6,791 nucleotides of DNA from CAYXWM01 sp964468805 (GTDB taxonomy: Bacteria > Bacillota > Clostridia > Lachnospirales > WRBF01). The translations under genes were made by a program, and so were the position numbers. Positions 5,491-6,791 of the stretch are shown piece after piece. The stretch lies in assembly GCA_964468805.1 (NCBI GenBank), contig CAYXWM010000090.1, positions 1 to 6,791 on the forward strand, given 5' to 3'. Within the stretch, counting starts at the first letter, position 1, and each line of letters starts with the position of its first letter. The notes beneath the pieces are model-generated. The model did not search any database. It was given only the letters and a program-made list of their open reading frames with translations, and was not told where the DNA came from.

Positions 5491-6762
5491 TTGTCTAAAC
5501 CGGTAAGTTTTTTTAAACAGCCGTACTGTGTTTTAATGTGTATTTTCAGTTTCACCTGTATTTTCGCTTTCATTATCAGCCCGGTAGAGGAGATTTTTAA
5601 CGGTCTGAAAACCATTATTCTTTCCAAAGATATACTTATCACCGATTACATTGAAATTGCCGGCATAGGTGCAACTTTAATCAATGCATCTGTGTCTGTA
5701 ATGATCAGCATTTTGATTTTAAAGTTAAACAAAGTACGCTGCAACGGTTCATTGATAATGGCACTTTGGATGGTGGCCGGGTTCTCATTCTTCGGAAAAA
5801 ACATAGCCAATATTTGGCCCATAATCTTTGGTGGTTGGTTATATGCCAAGGTACAAAAAGAACCGTTCCTGCATTACTCACTGGTTACACTTTTGGCTAC
5901 ATCTCTGGCTCCGTCTGTAAGTTACCTTGCCTTCGGAACAAATATTCCCCAGCCTTTCGCCTTCTTGTTCGGTGCATTAATAGGTGTAATCATCGGTTTT
6001 ATTATGCCACCCATCTCCGCCTATTGTATGACATTTAACCGTGGCTACAACCTCTACAACGTGGGGTTCTCCGCCGGGCTTATAGGTATGTTTTTAATGT
6101 CTCTCCTGTCCGGTATAGGAATAAAAATAGAACCCGTGCTGTTTTGGAACCGAACCAGCGATATTGCTCTGGTAATATTATTGGTTATAATTTTTGTTTT
6201 TCTTATTATCGTAGGCCTATTCTGCGGAGAAAACAAATTGCAGAACCTAAAAGATTTGCATAAACAATCCGGCAGGTTAATTTCGGATTACTATTTTATG
6301 TACAAAGAATGCGCCTATATAAACATGGGTGTTCTGGGATTGTTTTCCACATTTATTGTCCTAGTTCTGGGCTTTAATATCAACGGCCCGACCATAGGCG
6401 GTATTTTCAGCAACGTTGGCTTCGGTGCTTTCGGCAAACACATGAGAAACTCCGCCCCGGTTATGGCAGGCGCCATTATAGGCGGTTTTCTCAACACTTA
6501 CGGCACCTATTGGGAAGCCACAATCTTGGCTATACTTTTCGGCACCGGCCTTGCACCCATAGCCGGAACTTACGGCATATTTTACGGGCTTATAGCCGGC
6601 TACCTTCATGTAAACGTGGTAATGAACTTGGCTCCCTTACACGGTGGCCTAAACCTGTACAATAACGGTCTTGCCGCCGGTTTGGTTGTAATGATACTTA
6701 CCCCGCTTATAGCGCATTTCAAGAGTAACGCCCATGAGGAAAAACCCAAACATCACCATTAA
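5491..6762 (+). CDS. Polytopic membrane protein resembling DUF1576 family, function unknown
   Basis: The 423-residue product is very hydrophobic, with about ten or more membrane segments (for example 13-31, 57-79, 88-119, 128-148, 156-175, 190-208, 226-246, 277-295, 322-334, 343-372 and 393-408). The first segment is an uncleaved-looking anchor, and the tail KSNAHEEKPKHHH is polar and probably cytoplasmic. It contains an internal duplication: FFGK (100-103) recurs as AFGK (313-316), LAPS (139-142) as LAPI (354-357), and NLYNVGFSAGL (187-197) as NLYNNGLAAGL (388-398). Two-fold repeats of this kind are common in transporters and channels, so small-solute transport is inferred, not shown. From memory it resembles the DUF1576 family. 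It has its own leader and lies after a terminator, so it is probably transcribed separately. It uses ATA isoleucine codons freely, unlike fhs, suggesting lower expression. Confidence 0.75.
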   Translation: MSKPVSFFKQPYCVLMCIFSFTCIFAFIISPVEEIFNGLKTIILSKDILITDYIEIAGIGATLINASVSVMISILILKLNKVRCNGSLIMALWMVAGFSFFGKNIANIWPIIFGGWLYAKVQKEPFLHYSLVTLLATSLAPSVSYLAFGTNIPQPFAFLFGALIGVIIGFIMPPISAYCMTFNRGYNLYNVGFSAGLIGMFLMSLLSGIGIKIEPVLFWNRTSDIALVILLVIIFVFLIIVGLFCGENKLQNLKDLHKQSGRLISDYYFMYKECAYINMGVLGLFSTFIVLVLGFNINGPTIGGIFSNVGFGAFGKHMRNSAPVMAGAIIGGFLNTYGTYWEATILAILFGTGLAPIAGTYGIFYGLIAGYLHVNVVMNLAPLHGGLNLYNNGLAAGLVVMILTPLIAHFKSNAHEEKPKHHH

Positions 6763-6791
6763 TACTACACCTAATACTAATTCCATTTAAA

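Noticed and set aside
6751..6762. The C-terminal HHH looked like an engineered tag.
   Set aside because: Only three His codons occur, within a natural polar tail and with no vector sequence around them.
6760..6779. TAATACTA repeated at 6760-6767 and 6772-6779 as a possible site.
   Set aside because: It is a single short AT-rich direct repeat at the window edge with no further copies, so it cannot be distinguished from chance.

Overview
The window looks like ordinary chromosome from a strictly anaerobic, low-to-moderate GC bacterium, most likely Bacillota (Clostridia or Negativicutes type). This is inferred from strong AAGGAGG-like ribosome binding sites, AT-rich sigma-A-type promoters, GTG and TTG starts, a separate FchA-type cyclohydrolase beside Fhs and FolD, and AsrA/AsrB-like iron-sulfur and flavin subunits. 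The species cannot be fixed from the sequence alone. All genes are on the + strand.

Layout: (1) 1-1390 holds the 3' end of a two-[4Fe-4S] cluster protein overlapping by 4 bp (GTGA) with a FAD/NAD(P)H/[2Fe-2S] reductase subunit. Together they form an electron-transfer pair of the AsrAB / sulfhydrogenase beta-gamma / FlxAB type. (2) 1391-1751 is a 361-bp gap with hairpins, a well-formed promoter (TTGACA, 17 bp, TAAACT), an operator-like dyad over the -10, and a leader with two tandem hairpins. (3) 1752-5262 is the one-carbon module: fhs (formate-THF ligase), a 322-bp highly foldable gap, fchA (methenyl-THF cyclohydrolase) and folD (methylene-THF dehydrogenase). It is closed by a clear rho-independent terminator at 5271-5325. 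(4) 5326-5490 is a short regulatory gap with palindromes. (5) 5491-6762 is a TTG-started polytopic membrane protein resembling the DUF1576 family, with an internal duplication. The last 29 bases hold no gene.

How the genes work together: Fhs activates formate to 10-formyl-THF, FchA cyclises it to 5,10-methenyl-THF, and FolD reduces that to 5,10-methylene-THF (or the reverse). This is the same three-step module used in acetogens, purine and amino-acid fermenters and serine/glycine metabolism. The most informative detail is that this FolD aligns without gaps to my recollection of E. coli FolD but has Ala at the catalytic Lys54 position and Phe at the Gln98 position. It is therefore probably a dehydrogenase only, and the neighbouring fchA supplies the missing cyclohydrolase step. 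Codon choice in the one-carbon genes is strongly biased (for example no ATA Ile codon noticed in fhs), which suggests high expression. The membrane protein uses ATA freely.

The least explained item is the fhs-fchA gap. It contains an 11-bp perfect long-range inverted repeat that closes a multi-stem structure and competes with a local hairpin, so it is a candidate structured cis-regulatory RNA. I found no exotic defence, mobile or CRISPR system.
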